A stretch of 9,177 nt of DNA from an uncultured Sphingobium sp. (GCA_946479185.1 CAMLFF010000113.1:1-9177), one strand, 5' to 3'. Positions 1-6,384 are shown, counted from the first letter of the stretch. The notes: generated from the sequence alone by a model not told the origin. Numbers and translations: made by a program.

Positions 1-1523
1 TTGGGTTGGGCGAGCGCCTCCTGCATGGGCAGGCCCCAGTCCACCGCCGCGACCAGTGATTTGCCGACATAGGCGAGGATGGCGTTGCCGCCGGCTGAGC
101 CCATCGCGCCTGCGAAGCGGCCTTTGCTGTCGATCATGATGAGCGGGATCATGGAGGAGCGGGGGCGTTTGCCGGGGGCTACGGCATTGGCGACGAGGCG
201 GCCTTGCTCATCGCGCGGGGTGAAGGCGAAATCGGTGAGCTGGTTGTTGAGGAAGAAGCCATCGACCATGCGACCGGTGCCGAAGATGGATTCGACCGTG
301 GTGGTCATGGAGATCACATTGCCCTTCACGTCGCCTACGATGAAGTGCGAGGTGCCGCCCAGTTCGACGGTGTTGTCACGCGCTGCCATTACGGCGCCGG
401 GTGGCGTGCCAGCTTCGGGTGCGGGGCCTGCTTTGGTGCCGATGAGCTTTGCGCGTGAGGTGACATAGGCGGGGTCGATGAGCCCGGCGACTGGCACCTG
501 TGCGAAGGCTGGATCGCCCACATAGCGATCCCGATCGGCATACATGATGCGGCTGGCCTCGGCGAAGAGGAACCAGGCCTGCGGATCGGCCGGGCCGCGC
601 TTGTCGATATCGGTATGCTCGAGCATGGCGAGCAGCTCAAGGAAGGCCACGCCGCTGGACGGTGGAGGCGGAACGCAGACGAGATAGACGCGGTAAGGAT
701 TGCACAGCGCCTCGCGCTTGAGCGGCTTGTAATTGGTGAGATCGGCCAGCGTCATGGCGCTTGCGAGTGGCGCCGCGTTCACTTTGGCGATGATGCGCGC
801 TGCTGTTTCGCCCTTGTAGAGCGCATCCGGTCCCTGCGCGGCGAGGCGCTTTAGGAAGGCGGCGTAATCGGCATTCACCAGCCGGTCCCCAGCCTTTTTG
901 AGACTGCCATCGGGCGCACCGAAATAGGCGCGGGCATCGGGCGTTTGGATTTGTGGGAAGCTGCCCTGCAGGAAGCGGGCGAGGCGCGGGGTGATGATGA
1001 AGCCCTCGCGCGCGACGCGCTCGGCATCGCCGAACAGGCTGCTCCAAGGGAGCGCGCCATGCTCGACATGCACCATCGCGAGCATCTTGACTGCGCCGGG
1101 CACGCCGGTGGCGCGGCCACTCACGACGGCGTCGCGGAATGGAACGGGTTTGCCATCGGGTGCGATGAACATGGTTTCGCTGGCGGCTGCGGGCGCGGTT
1201 TCGCGTCCGTCATATACGACGACCTTGCCGGTAGGGCCGTTGAAATAGGTCATGAATGCCCCGCCGCCGAGCCCCGAGCTTTGCGGTTCGACCAGCGAGA
1301 GCATCGCCTGCACGGCAATCGCCGCATCAATGGCGCTGCCACCACGGCGCAGCACGGCCATGCCCGCTTCCGCAGCGAGCGGGTTGGAGGCGACGACGAA
1401 GTTCTGCGCTGGCGCAGTCTGTTGCGCAACCGAGGTGCTGCTGGGCGGTGGCCCGCCTGTCGTTCCGCACGCACCGAGCGCGAGTATGAGCAGAGAGCTG
1501 ATGATTGGGCGGAACAAATTCAT
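1..1523 (-). CDS. ggt: Gamma-glutamyltranspeptidase (glutathione hydrolase), lipoprotein-type, 3' end cut by window edge
   Basis: This Ntn-hydrolase cleaves the gamma-glutamyl bond of glutathione and related compounds, normally in the periplasm after self-cleavage into large and small subunits. The start ATG at 1523 has an AGGGGA ribosome site 7 nt upstream, and 507 codons are visible without a stop. The N-terminus is a lipoprotein signal: a hydrophobic stretch at residues 7-18 and lipobox L16-G17-A18-C19. RETAP at R107 matches the alpha-carboxylate-binding Arg of E. coli GGT. The autocleavage site is Gly-Gly|Thr391-Ser-His-Phe; Thr391 is the new N-terminus and nucleophile. NNQLTDF (D431), Ser456-Ser457 and GSAGGN (G478-G479, oxyanion loop) complete the active site. 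E. coli GGT is 580 residues, so about 70 C-terminal residues are missing. All key residues seen are intact. Family assignment is firm. Lipid anchoring is inferred from the lipobox, and substrate preference (glutathione or a beta-lactam-type substrate) cannot be read from sequence. Confidence 0.95.
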   Translation of the reverse strand, partial: MNLFRPIISSLLILALGACGTTGGPPPSSTSVAQQTAPAQNFVVASNPLAAEAGMAVLRRGGSAIDAAIAVQAMLSLVEPQSSGLGGGAFMTYFNGPTGKVVVYDGRETAPAAASETMFIAPDGKPVPFRDAVVSGRATGVPGAVKMLAMVHVEHGALPWSSLFGDAERVAREGFIITPRLARFLQGSFPQIQTPDARAYFGAPDGSLKKAGDRLVNADYAAFLKRLAAQGPDALYKGETAARIIAKVNAAPLASAMTLADLTNYKPLKREALCNPYRVYLVCVPPPPSSGVAFLELLAMLEHTDIDKRGPADPQAWFLFAEASRIMYADRDRYVGDPAFAQVPVAGLIDPAYVTSRAKLIGTKAGPAPEAGTPPGAVMAARDNTVELGGTSHFIVGDVKGNVISMTTTVESIFGTGRMVDGFFLNNQLTDFAFTPRDEQGRLVANAVAPGKRPRSSMIPLIMIDSKGRFAGAMGSAGGNAILAYVGKSLVAAVDWGLPMQEALAQP

Positions 1524-1731
1524 GCGGCGGTCCCCTGTTGCTGACCGTGTTGCAATGCAGCGATGGTCCATCGTGGATGCTCATGCGCCACAAGGCAAGG
1601 GGACGATATGCGTAGGGACGGGTGATTATCGCGTGGAAATACTGTTGAACGCGCGGTGCGCGGCGAGGCGAGGCAAAGTGGGACATGCGCTCGTTCCAGC
1701 AGGGATAGCCCTTACGGCTTTGCGCGTTATA
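1524..1731. promoter_or_regulatory. Divergent intergenic region between ggt and the acyl-CoA synthetase gene
   Basis: These 208 bases separate two divergently read genes and must hold at least one promoter for each. A perfect -10 hexamer TATAAT occurs on the plus strand at 1728-1733, overlapping the first candidate ATG of the synthetase. No good -35 (TTGACA-like) is visible 16-18 bp upstream of it. I see no clear promoter for ggt, no operator-like palindrome and no convincing small gene. The plus-strand frame is open through here as far back as 1252, but that part runs antisense through ggt and is not taken as coding. Confidence 0.5.
1531..1536 (-). promoter_or_regulatory. Ribosome binding site of ggt
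   Basis: AGGGGA on the minus strand lies 7 nt before the ATG at 1523. It supports that start, which is also the one that gives a complete lipoprotein signal peptide. Confidence 0.6.
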
Positions 1732-1733
1732 AT
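1728..1733 (+). promoter_or_regulatory. Possible -10 element (TATAAT) overlapping the synthetase start
   Basis: This is a perfect match to the bacterial -10 hexamer in GC-rich DNA, placed in the divergent gap and oriented towards the synthetase. No recognisable -35 lies at the right distance and there is no extended TGn motif. If it is used, transcription would begin near 1740 and translation would have to start downstream, for example at TTG 1783. Confidence 0.3.
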
Positions 1734-3576
1734 GCCTGCAAGCGCCGATGAGCAGGCGCGCCTTGACGCATGGAGAGCGAGATTGCCTGCCTTTGAGCAA
1801 TTCCCCAGCCTGACGGCGATGTTCTTCAGCCGCGCGCGTGAGAAGGGCGACAAGCCATTCCTGTGGGCCAAGCATGACGATGTGTGGCAATCGATCAGCT
1901 GGGCGGACGCCGCGCGGCTAGTCGCCTCTTTGGCGCAGGGGCTCAAAAGCCTTGGAATCGCGCCGGGCGACCGGGTGATGCTGGTGAGCGAGAATAGGCC
2001 GGAATTCTGCATCGCCGATCTGGCAATCATGGCGGCGGGCGCTATCACCGTGCCGACTTACACGACGAACACGACGCGCGACCATGAGCATATCATCGCC
2101 AATAGCGGTGCGCGGGCGGTGATTTTTTCGACCGCAAAGATCGCCAAGGCGCTGATGCCTGCGGTGGTGCGCTCGCGGATCGATCTGGCGATCAGCATGG
2201 AGCCGGTGAAGTCCATGCAGGCATCGGCGGTGGATATCCATGAATGGGATGCGCTGATCGCGGTGCATCCGGGTGATGTGGATGCCTGCGAAGCGGGCCT
2301 CACGGCAGCGCGCGATGATCTTGCCTGCATCATTTACACCAGCGGCACGGGCGGGGCGCCGCGCGGCGTGATGCAGCATCATGGGTCGATCCTGTGCAAT
2401 GTTGAAGGCAGTGTGGATGTTATCGCCGGTGATTTTGGCTGGGATGATGAGGTGTTCCTCTCCTTCCTGCCGATCAGCCATGCCTATGAGCATTCGGGCG
2501 GGCAGTTCCTCCCCATCGGGCTGGGCGGGCAGATTTATTATGCGGAAAATCTCGAGAAGCTGGCGGCGAACATAGCCGAGGTGCGCCCCACAATCATGGT
2601 CGTGGTGCCGCGCCTCTTTGAGCTGCTGCGCACGCGCGTGACCAAGGCGATCGAGAAGCAGGGCAAGCTGCCGACGATCATGCTGGAGCAGACGCAGCGG
2701 CTGGGCGCCAAGCGCGCGGCAGCCGGTGGCAAGCTGCCAATCTGGGATAGGCCGCTTGAGGCGATTCTCAACCGCACCATCGTGCCCAAGGTGCGGGCGC
2801 GATTTGGCGGGCGGATGAAGGCGCTGGTTTCTGGTGGGGCGCCGCTCAACCCGGATGTCGGCGCGTTTTTTGATGCGCTGGGGCTGACGCTGCTGCAGGG
2901 CTATGGGCAGACGGAATCCGGGCCGGTGGTGAGTTGCAATCGGCCATCGGTCGGCCTGCGGATGGAGACAGTCGGCCCGCCGCTCAAAAATGTGGAGGTG
3001 CGCATTGCGGAGGATGGCGAAATCCTCGTACGCGGTGAGCTGGTGATGAAAGGCTATTGGAACAATCCGGCGGAGACGGCGCGGGCGATCCAGAATGGCT
3101 GGCTGCACACGGGCGATATTGGCGAGCTGGATGAAGCCGGACGGCTGATGATCACCGACCGCAAGAAAGACCTGATCGTGAACGACAAGGGCGACAATGT
3201 TGCGCCCGCCAAGCTTGAGGGGATGCTGACGCTCCAGCCCGAAATCGGCCAGGCGTTGGCCTATGGCGACCGGCGCCCGCACATCGTCGCGCTGATCGTG
3301 CCGGACCCGGACTGGACGCGGGACTGGGCGGAGGCGAACGGCAAGCCTGCGAATTTTGCGGCGCTCAAGGATGATGCGGCTTTTGTTGGCGCGGTGCGCG
3401 CGGCGGTGGACCGGGTGAATGCGGACCTCTCCGTGATCGAGAAAATCCGCCGCTTTGCTTTGGCCGATGAGCCGTTCAGCATCGACAATGAAATGCTGAC
3501 GCCCAAGCAATCAATTCGGCGGCATATTATCCGCGCGGCTTATGAGGACCGGATCAACGCGCTTTATCGGAGCTGA
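1732..3576 (+). CDS. AMP-dependent long-chain acyl-CoA synthetase (COG1022 type)
   Basis: The predicted 614-residue adenylate-forming enzyme activates fatty acids to acyl-CoA via acyl-AMP, in the cytoplasm or on the inner membrane face. Motifs in order: N-terminal FPSLTAMFF typical of the COG1022 branch; phosphate loop TSGTGGAPRGV (T203-V213, Arg211 where many relatives have Lys); GYGQTES (390-396); HTGD with D462 (ribose contact); DRKKD (R477). Length fits the family. At the C-terminus, LTPKQSIRR places Ser594 where relatives of the form LTPT-x-K-x-x-R have the adenylation Lys; the nearest Lys is 592. The start is uncertain. ATG 1732 is the first good Met but has a poor ribosome site. TTG 1783 has GGAGAG 5 nt before it and would remove 17 residues outside the core domain. 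Chain length of the substrate is not readable. The gene stands alone on its strand and converges with the following lipoprotein gene. Confidence 0.92.
   Translation: MPASADEQARLDAWRARLPAFEQFPSLTAMFFSRAREKGDKPFLWAKHDDVWQSISWADAARLVASLAQGLKSLGIAPGDRVMLVSENRPEFCIADLAIMAAGAITVPTYTTNTTRDHEHIIANSGARAVIFSTAKIAKALMPAVVRSRIDLAISMEPVKSMQASAVDIHEWDALIAVHPGDVDACEAGLTAARDDLACIIYTSGTGGAPRGVMQHHGSILCNVEGSVDVIAGDFGWDDEVFLSFLPISHAYEHSGGQFLPIGLGGQIYYAENLEKLAANIAEVRPTIMVVVPRLFELLRTRVTKAIEKQGKLPTIMLEQTQRLGAKRAAAGGKLPIWDRPLEAILNRTIVPKVRARFGGRMKALVSGGAPLNPDVGAFFDALGLTLLQGYGQTESGPVVSCNRPSVGLRMETVGPPLKNVEVRIAEDGEILVRGELVMKGYWNNPAETARAIQNGWLHTGDIGELDEAGRLMITDRKKDLIVNDKGDNVAPAKLEGMLTLQPEIGQALAYGDRRPHIVALIVPDPDWTRDWAEANGKPANFAALKDDAAFVGAVRAAVDRVNADLSVIEKIRRFALADEPFSIDNEMLTPKQSIRRHIIRAAYEDRINALYRS
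1772..1777 (+). promoter_or_regulatory. Possible ribosome binding site for an alternative TTG start (1783) of the synthetase
   Basis: GGAGAG lies 5 nt before an in-frame TTG at 1783-1785. It is a better Shine-Dalgarno match than anything before ATG 1732. The protein would then begin seven residues before FPSLTAMFF. It bears only on start choice, and chance occurrence is possible. Confidence 0.35.
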
Positions 3577-3588
3577 GCTTGGCGGCGC

Positions 3589-4002
3589 TTATTTGCCGGG
3601 TGTGCGGTAGGGGATGAAGTCGCCGAGCGCGCAGCTGCCGGTCATCGCGCCGCTCATCAGATTGACGACGCGGGCAATATCGCCACGGCAATATTGGCTG
3701 GAGCTGGTGCGGTTCATCACGAGCGTATCGCCGCGCGAAAGGCCACTGCACCCGCCTTGCAGCGTGTTGCGATAGACCAGATCTTTGCTTGCCCGATAGA
3801 CGAGGGTGTTGTCGCCCAGCGCGCGTAGCTCCGAGCTTTTGAAGGATGAGATGCAGCTGACGGGTTCGCCGGGGACTTTGTCGGCGAGCAGGCTGGCAAG
3901 TTCTTTTTCCTCGCGGGCGCTGAACTGGGGTGGGGTGTCCGTGGTGCTGGTGGTGCAGGCGGTTAGGGGGAGGAGGGCTAGTGTCAGGATTAGCTTGTGC
4001 AT
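3589..4002 (-). CDS. Small Cys-rich lipoprotein, DUF6491-like
   Basis: The predicted protein is 137 residues. The N-terminus is a lipoprotein signal (Lys3, hydrophobic core 4-13, lipobox L13-T14-A15-C16), so it is probably lipid-anchored in the envelope. The mature part has four cysteines, C50, C85, C105 and C124, and the pattern C-I-S ... LVYR ... VYRNTL ... C-x-GL ... SSSQYC-R-x-D ... GSCALGDF. I associate this pattern with DUF6491, a family of small proteobacterial lipoproteins of unknown function; the match is from memory. The even Cys count suggests two disulfides. I chose ATG 4002 over the longer frame (4065) because it gives the signal peptide at the very N-terminus and has GAGGGG 8 nt upstream. 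It ends 12 bp from the convergent synthetase gene. A promoter of its own is likely, since 200 bp with hairpins separate it from gloB. No function can be named. Confidence 0.8.
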   Translation of the reverse strand: MHKLILTLALLPLTACTTSTTDTPPQFSAREEKELASLLADKVPGEPVSCISSFKSSELRALGDNTLVYRASKDLVYRNTLQGGCSGLSRGDTLVMNRTSSSQYCRGDIARVVNLMSGAMTGSCALGDFIPYRTPGK

Positions 4003-4080
4003 ATTTGCTGCCCCTCTCGCTTTGGCTTGGTCGAGCGGGGAGTAGCAGATTTTCGGGTCTCGCACGATATAGTCTTAAGC

Positions 4081-4190
4081 CCCTTCCTCTTTAGAGGAGG
4101 GGTTGGGGTGGTGTTGCAACATCGCGCTGATGCTTACCCGTGCGATGCGTGCGCATCGCCACCCCCCCCGGCTCCTCTGAAGAGGAGGGG
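4081..4190. repeat. Intergenic inverted-repeat element (~110 bp) with nested palindromes
   Basis: The gap between gloB and the lipoprotein gene holds two imperfect inverted arms, about 4086-4111 and 4159-4185, related as reverse complements (CCTCTT-T/C-AGAGGAG, then a G-rich run and TGG). Each arm starts with its own small palindrome: TCCTCT-TT-AGAGGA at 4085-4098, extendable to a 10-bp stem with one wobble at 4081-4102, and CTCCTCT-GA-AGAGGAG at 4172-4187. Inside lie TGTTGCAACA (4112-4121) and the perfect GCGATGCG-TG-CGCATCGC (4142-4159). It resembles the small palindromic repeats scattered between sphingomonad genes. No U-run follows the gloB-side hairpin, so a classical terminator role is doubtful. 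Confidence 0.7.
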
Positions 4191-4202
4191 AGATAGTGAC
4201 TG

Positions 4203-4931
4203 TTAGCCCCGGTCCTTTGCGGCCCTGCGTTCGGCCAGTTCCCGCACCGTTGACGCGCGCAGGAAGGGGTTTGTCGCGCGCTCAAGGGCGATGGTGGTTG
4301 GCACAGTGGCCTCGCCACGTCCTCGCATGGCTTCCACCTGCGCCAGCCTCGCGCGGATCGCCTCATTCTCCGGCTCGGCACGCACCGCAAACTGGCCGTT
4401 GGAGAGCGTATATTCATGCGCGCAATAGACCTGGGTTTCGTCCGGCAGCGCCTCGAACCGGCGCATGTTGGTGAACATCTGGTCGGGGGTGCCCTCGAAC
4501 AGGCGGCCACAACCCATGGCGAACATCGTATCGCCGACGAAGATCGCGGCATCATCCGCGAAATGATAGGCGATGTGCCCCGCCGTGTGTGCGGGGACGG
4601 AGAGGACAGTGGCCTGATGTGCGCCGAGCGTCACCACATCGCCCTCGCCGACGGGGCGATCCACATTGGGGATTTTGGCAAGCTCGGCTGCGGGCGCCGT
4701 GACCTGCGCACCAGTTGCCGCGACGATGCCCGCATTGCCGCCGATATGATCGCCATGCCAATGGGTGTTCCAGATCTGGCTAATCGTCCAGCCGCGCGCA
4801 TTGGCGGCGTCCAGCACCGGTTCGGCGACTGAGGGATCGACGACCAGCGTCTCCCCGCTCGCGCCATCATGGACCAGCCAGACATAATTGTCCGACAGGA
4901 CCGGGACCCGGACGATCTCCAGAGCGCTCAT
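4203..4931 (-). CDS. gloB: Hydroxyacylglutathione hydrolase (glyoxalase II)
   Basis: This metallo-beta-lactamase-fold enzyme hydrolyses S-lactoylglutathione to D-lactate and glutathione, the second step of methylglyoxal detoxification in the cytoplasm. The predicted protein is 242 residues, normal for bacterial GloB (about 240-260). Metal ligands are all present: T56-H57-W58-H59-G60-D61-H62, then H115 (PAHTAGH), D134 (GDTMFAMGCGRLFEG) and H172 (CAHEYT). The C-terminal glutathione-binding part has the usual NPFLR. Small departures are Trp58 inside the HxHxDH motif and Ala in place of the common Gly before H115; neither removes a ligand. ATG 4931 is chosen because the N-terminus (VPVLSDNYVWLV) then aligns with the family; the longer frame to 5099 would overlap gloA. 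It starts 2 bp after the gloA stop and lacks a strong ribosome site, so translational coupling is likely. Confidence 0.95.
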   Translation of the reverse strand: MSALEIVRVPVLSDNYVWLVHDGASGETLVVDPSVAEPVLDAANARGWTISQIWNTHWHGDHIGGNAGIVAATGAQVTAPAAELAKIPNVDRPVGEGDVVTLGAHQATVLSVPAHTAGHIAYHFADDAAIFVGDTMFAMGCGRLFEGTPDQMFTNMRRFEALPDETQVYCAHEYTLSNGQFAVRAEPENEAIRARLAQVEAMRGRGEATVPTTIALERATNPFLRASTVRELAERRAAKDRG

Positions 4932-4933
4932 GC

Positions 4934-5365
4934 TTACCACACGCCGGTGTTCGGCATGGAGGCCCATGGCTCGGCGGGTTCGAGATGACCATCCTGCAGC
5001 AGCTCGACCGAAATGCCATCGGGCGTGCGGACGAAGGCCATATGCCCATCGCGCGGTGGGCGATTGATCGTCACGCCATTGTCCATCAGCCGCTGGCACG
5101 TCTCATAGATATTCTCGACGCGGTAGGCGAGATGGCCGAAATTGCGACCGCCGGTATAGACTTCAGCGTCCTTGCCCTCGGTGGGCCAATTGTAGGTCAG
5201 CTCGACCTGCGCATCCTCATCGCCCGGCGCGGCGACGAACACGAGCGTGAAGCGGCCCTGCTCGCTGGTGATGCGGCGGACTTCCTGAAGGCCGAGCATT
5301 TCGAAAAAGCGGACGGTCGCATCAATGTCGGTCACGCGGATCATGGTGTGGAGATATTTGGGCAT
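4934..5365 (-). CDS. gloA: Lactoylglutathione lyase (glyoxalase I)
   Basis: This enzyme isomerises the hemithioacetal of methylglyoxal and glutathione to S-lactoylglutathione in the cytoplasm, feeding GloB encoded next to it. The predicted protein is 143 residues, close to the 135-residue E. coli enzyme, with two beta-alpha-beta-beta-beta (VOC) modules. The four metal ligands are visible: H6 (YLHTMIRV), E55 (QVELTYNW), H78 (FGHLAYRV) and E121 (SVELLQDG). The sequence lacks the extra segments of the Zn-type human or yeast enzymes, so it looks like the Ni/Co-type bacterial class; this is inference. ATG 5365 has GAGGA 7 nt upstream. It heads a two-gene unit with gloB, with 2 bp between the genes. 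Its promoter should lie in the 113-bp divergent gap to the SIMPL gene, where I cannot pick out boxes. Confidence 0.96.
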   Translation of the reverse strand: MPKYLHTMIRVTDIDATVRFFEMLGLQEVRRITSEQGRFTLVFVAAPGDEDAQVELTYNWPTEGKDAEVYTGGRNFGHLAYRVENIYETCQRLMDNGVTINRPPRDGHMAFVRTPDGISVELLQDGHLEPAEPWASMPNTGVW

Positions 5366-5478
5366 CTGGAAGTCCTCAACGCTTCATCGCTCGTAAGCAA
5401 CGGTTCATCATGGGGGTGGCAAAGCTCAGCCCAAGAGATAGGCTCTGGGCGTTGCGTGTAAAAGAGAGGAATATTCAG
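5366..5478. promoter_or_regulatory. Divergent intergenic region between gloA and the SIMPL gene
   Basis: These 113 bases must contain the promoters of both gloAB (leftward) and the SIMPL gene (rightward). I see the two ribosome sites (GAGGA of gloA at 5373-5377, minus strand; GAGAGGA at 5464-5470, plus strand) but no convincing -35/-10 pair and no clear operator palindrome. Confidence 0.45.
5464..5470 (+). promoter_or_regulatory. Ribosome binding site of the SIMPL gene
   Basis: GAGAGGA lies 8 nt before ATG 5479 and decides the start. The frame is open back to an ATG at 5410, but that start has no such site and would put a charged stretch before the membrane anchor. Confidence 0.65.
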
Positions 5479-6195
5479 ATGGGCTGGATGCAGGACATTA
5501 ACAAGGTCGCTTTGACCGGCGCGGTGGTGCTGGCGGGTGGCATGGTCGTGGGTGGCTATTTGCTGGGCGACGGCTTGCGTCGCTCCCATGCCGCCGAGCG
5601 ATCCGTCACCGTGCGCGGCCTTGCCGAGCGCAATGTGACGGCGGACCTTGCGACCTGGACCATCGCTTATGCCAGCACCGGGGCGGATCTGCCGACCGTG
5701 CGATCCGAGATCGAGGCGAATACCACTGCGCTCCGCAGCTACTTCAAAGGGCTGGGCTTCCCCGATGATGCGCTGACGACGACCGGCGCGGCGGTGAGCC
5801 AGTATCAGAATAATGGCATGCCCAACATCACGATCACGCAGCGGATGCAGCTGCGCACGAGCGATATTCCCCGGGCGCAGCGGGCCGTTGCCAATCAGTT
5901 CGATCTCGTGCGGCGCGGCGTGACACTGCAGGAGGGATCGGCGATGACCTACAGCTTCACCAAGCTCAACGACATCAAGCCGCCGATGGTCGCCGCTGCG
6001 ACGAAGGACGCGCGCAACGCCGCCGAGCAGTTCGCCAAGGATAGCGGCACGGGCGTGGGCGGCATCAAGAGCGCGACGCAGGGCTATTTCTCGATCGAGC
6101 CGCGCGATGGCGAGCCTGCGGGTGGCTATGGCGGGACGGATACGCCGTTCAAGAAGGTGCGCGTGGTGACTACGGTGGATTTTTATCTGAGTTAG
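5479..6195 (+). CDS. SIMPL-domain (DUF541) protein with N-terminal membrane anchor
   Basis: The predicted protein is 238 residues. A short N-terminal cytoplasmic stretch with Lys9 is followed by one hydrophobic segment (about residues 10-30, ALTGAVVLAGGMVVGGYLL), and the rest should be periplasmic. The SIMPL domain begins at RSVTVRGLAERNVTADLATW and runs to the C-terminal VRVVTTVDFYL, both typical of this family. There is a YSFTKLNDIKP stretch in the middle and an alpha-helical AAATKDARNAAEQFAKDSG before the last strand, as in relatives. SIMPL proteins are envelope proteins (named after a mouse signalling protein; bacterial BP26/OMP28 belong here). Their biochemical role in most bacteria is unknown, and no catalytic residues are defined. 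It is monocistronic here: divergent from gloA and convergent with the TPR gene. The length is ordinary and nothing is broken. Confidence 0.9.
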   Translation: MGWMQDINKVALTGAVVLAGGMVVGGYLLGDGLRRSHAAERSVTVRGLAERNVTADLATWTIAYASTGADLPTVRSEIEANTTALRSYFKGLGFPDDALTTTGAAVSQYQNNGMPNITITQRMQLRTSDIPRAQRAVANQFDLVRRGVTLQEGSAMTYSFTKLNDIKPPMVAAATKDARNAAEQFAKDSGTGVGGIKSATQGYFSIEPRDGEPAGGYGGTDTPFKKVRVVTTVDFYLS

Positions 6196-6268
6196 GTTGG
6201 AGAGGCGCGCGAGTGGCATTGCCGACTGCCTTCAAGGCAATTCCGTGCCGTCACCGACGCCCTCTTTT

Positions 6269-6384
6269 ATCGTCACCCCAGCGTAGGCTGGGGTCTTTGG
6301 CAATGTTGACCAGCGCCCGCCACACGCTGGATCGGACCTTGGCGCACTTCCGCAACAGATGCCAGCCTGCGCTGGCATGACGAT
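6269..6384. repeat. 116-bp intergenic inverted-repeat element between convergent genes
   Basis: Two 28-base arms (6269-6296 and 6357-6384) are inverted copies differing at about 5 positions, separated by 60 bases. Each arm is itself a hairpin: ACCCCAGC-GTAG-GCTGGGGT at 6275-6294, followed by CTTT on the plus strand, and ATGCCAGC-CTGC-GCTGGCAT at 6359-6378. This is the repeat type that, when translated, gives MPAQAGI and TPAYAGVT, widely seen between genes of sphingomonads and other proteobacteria. It lies between the stop codons of the SIMPL and TPR genes, where the hairpins may also end or stabilise both transcripts. The flanks 6196-6268 and 6385-6445 show nothing else. Confidence 0.8.
6275..6298 (+). 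terminator. Possible terminator hairpin of the SIMPL gene
   Basis: An 8-bp GC-rich stem (ACCCCAGC / GCTGGGGT) with a 4-nt loop, followed by CTTT, lies 80 nt after the SIMPL stop. The T-run is short. It is also one arm of the dispersed repeat, so termination may be secondary. Confidence 0.35.

Noticed and set aside
945..1544. 199-codon plus-strand frame opposite ggt
   Set aside because: It overlaps the conserved N-terminal part of ggt, has no recognisable domain and is a codon-bias shadow.
1252..1731. 160-codon upstream extension of the synthetase frame
   Set aside because: Positions 1252-1523 run antisense through the well-supported N-terminal part of ggt, and the added residues match nothing in the synthetase family.
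1918..3510. 530-codon open frame on the minus strand opposite the acyl-CoA synthetase
   Set aside because: It is antisense to a gene with full family motifs. Its translation is rich in Arg and His with no recognisable domain, a common by-product of high-GC codon bias.
4003..4065. 21-residue N-terminal extension of the small lipoprotein
   Set aside because: It would bury the lipoprotein signal inside the protein; ATG 4002 has a proper ribosome site and gives the signal at the N-terminus.
4081..4102. Hairpin considered as a classical rho-independent terminator
   Set aside because: The stem is good but no T-run follows on either strand; it is better described as part of the inverted-repeat element.
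4091..4555. 154-codon minus-strand frame spanning the repeat and the 3' part of gloB
   Set aside because: It is out of frame with gloB, rich in Arg/Ser/Pro, covers the palindromic element and lacks any domain.
4932..5099. 56-residue N-terminal extension of gloB into gloA
   Set aside because: It overlaps most of the 3' half of gloA, and GloB proteins begin near VPVLSDNYVW.
5341..6219. 292-codon open frame on the minus strand opposite the SIMPL gene
   Set aside because: It is antisense to a gene with a good ribosome site, a membrane anchor and domain motifs; the translation is Arg/His-rich and unrecognised. It also runs into gloA.
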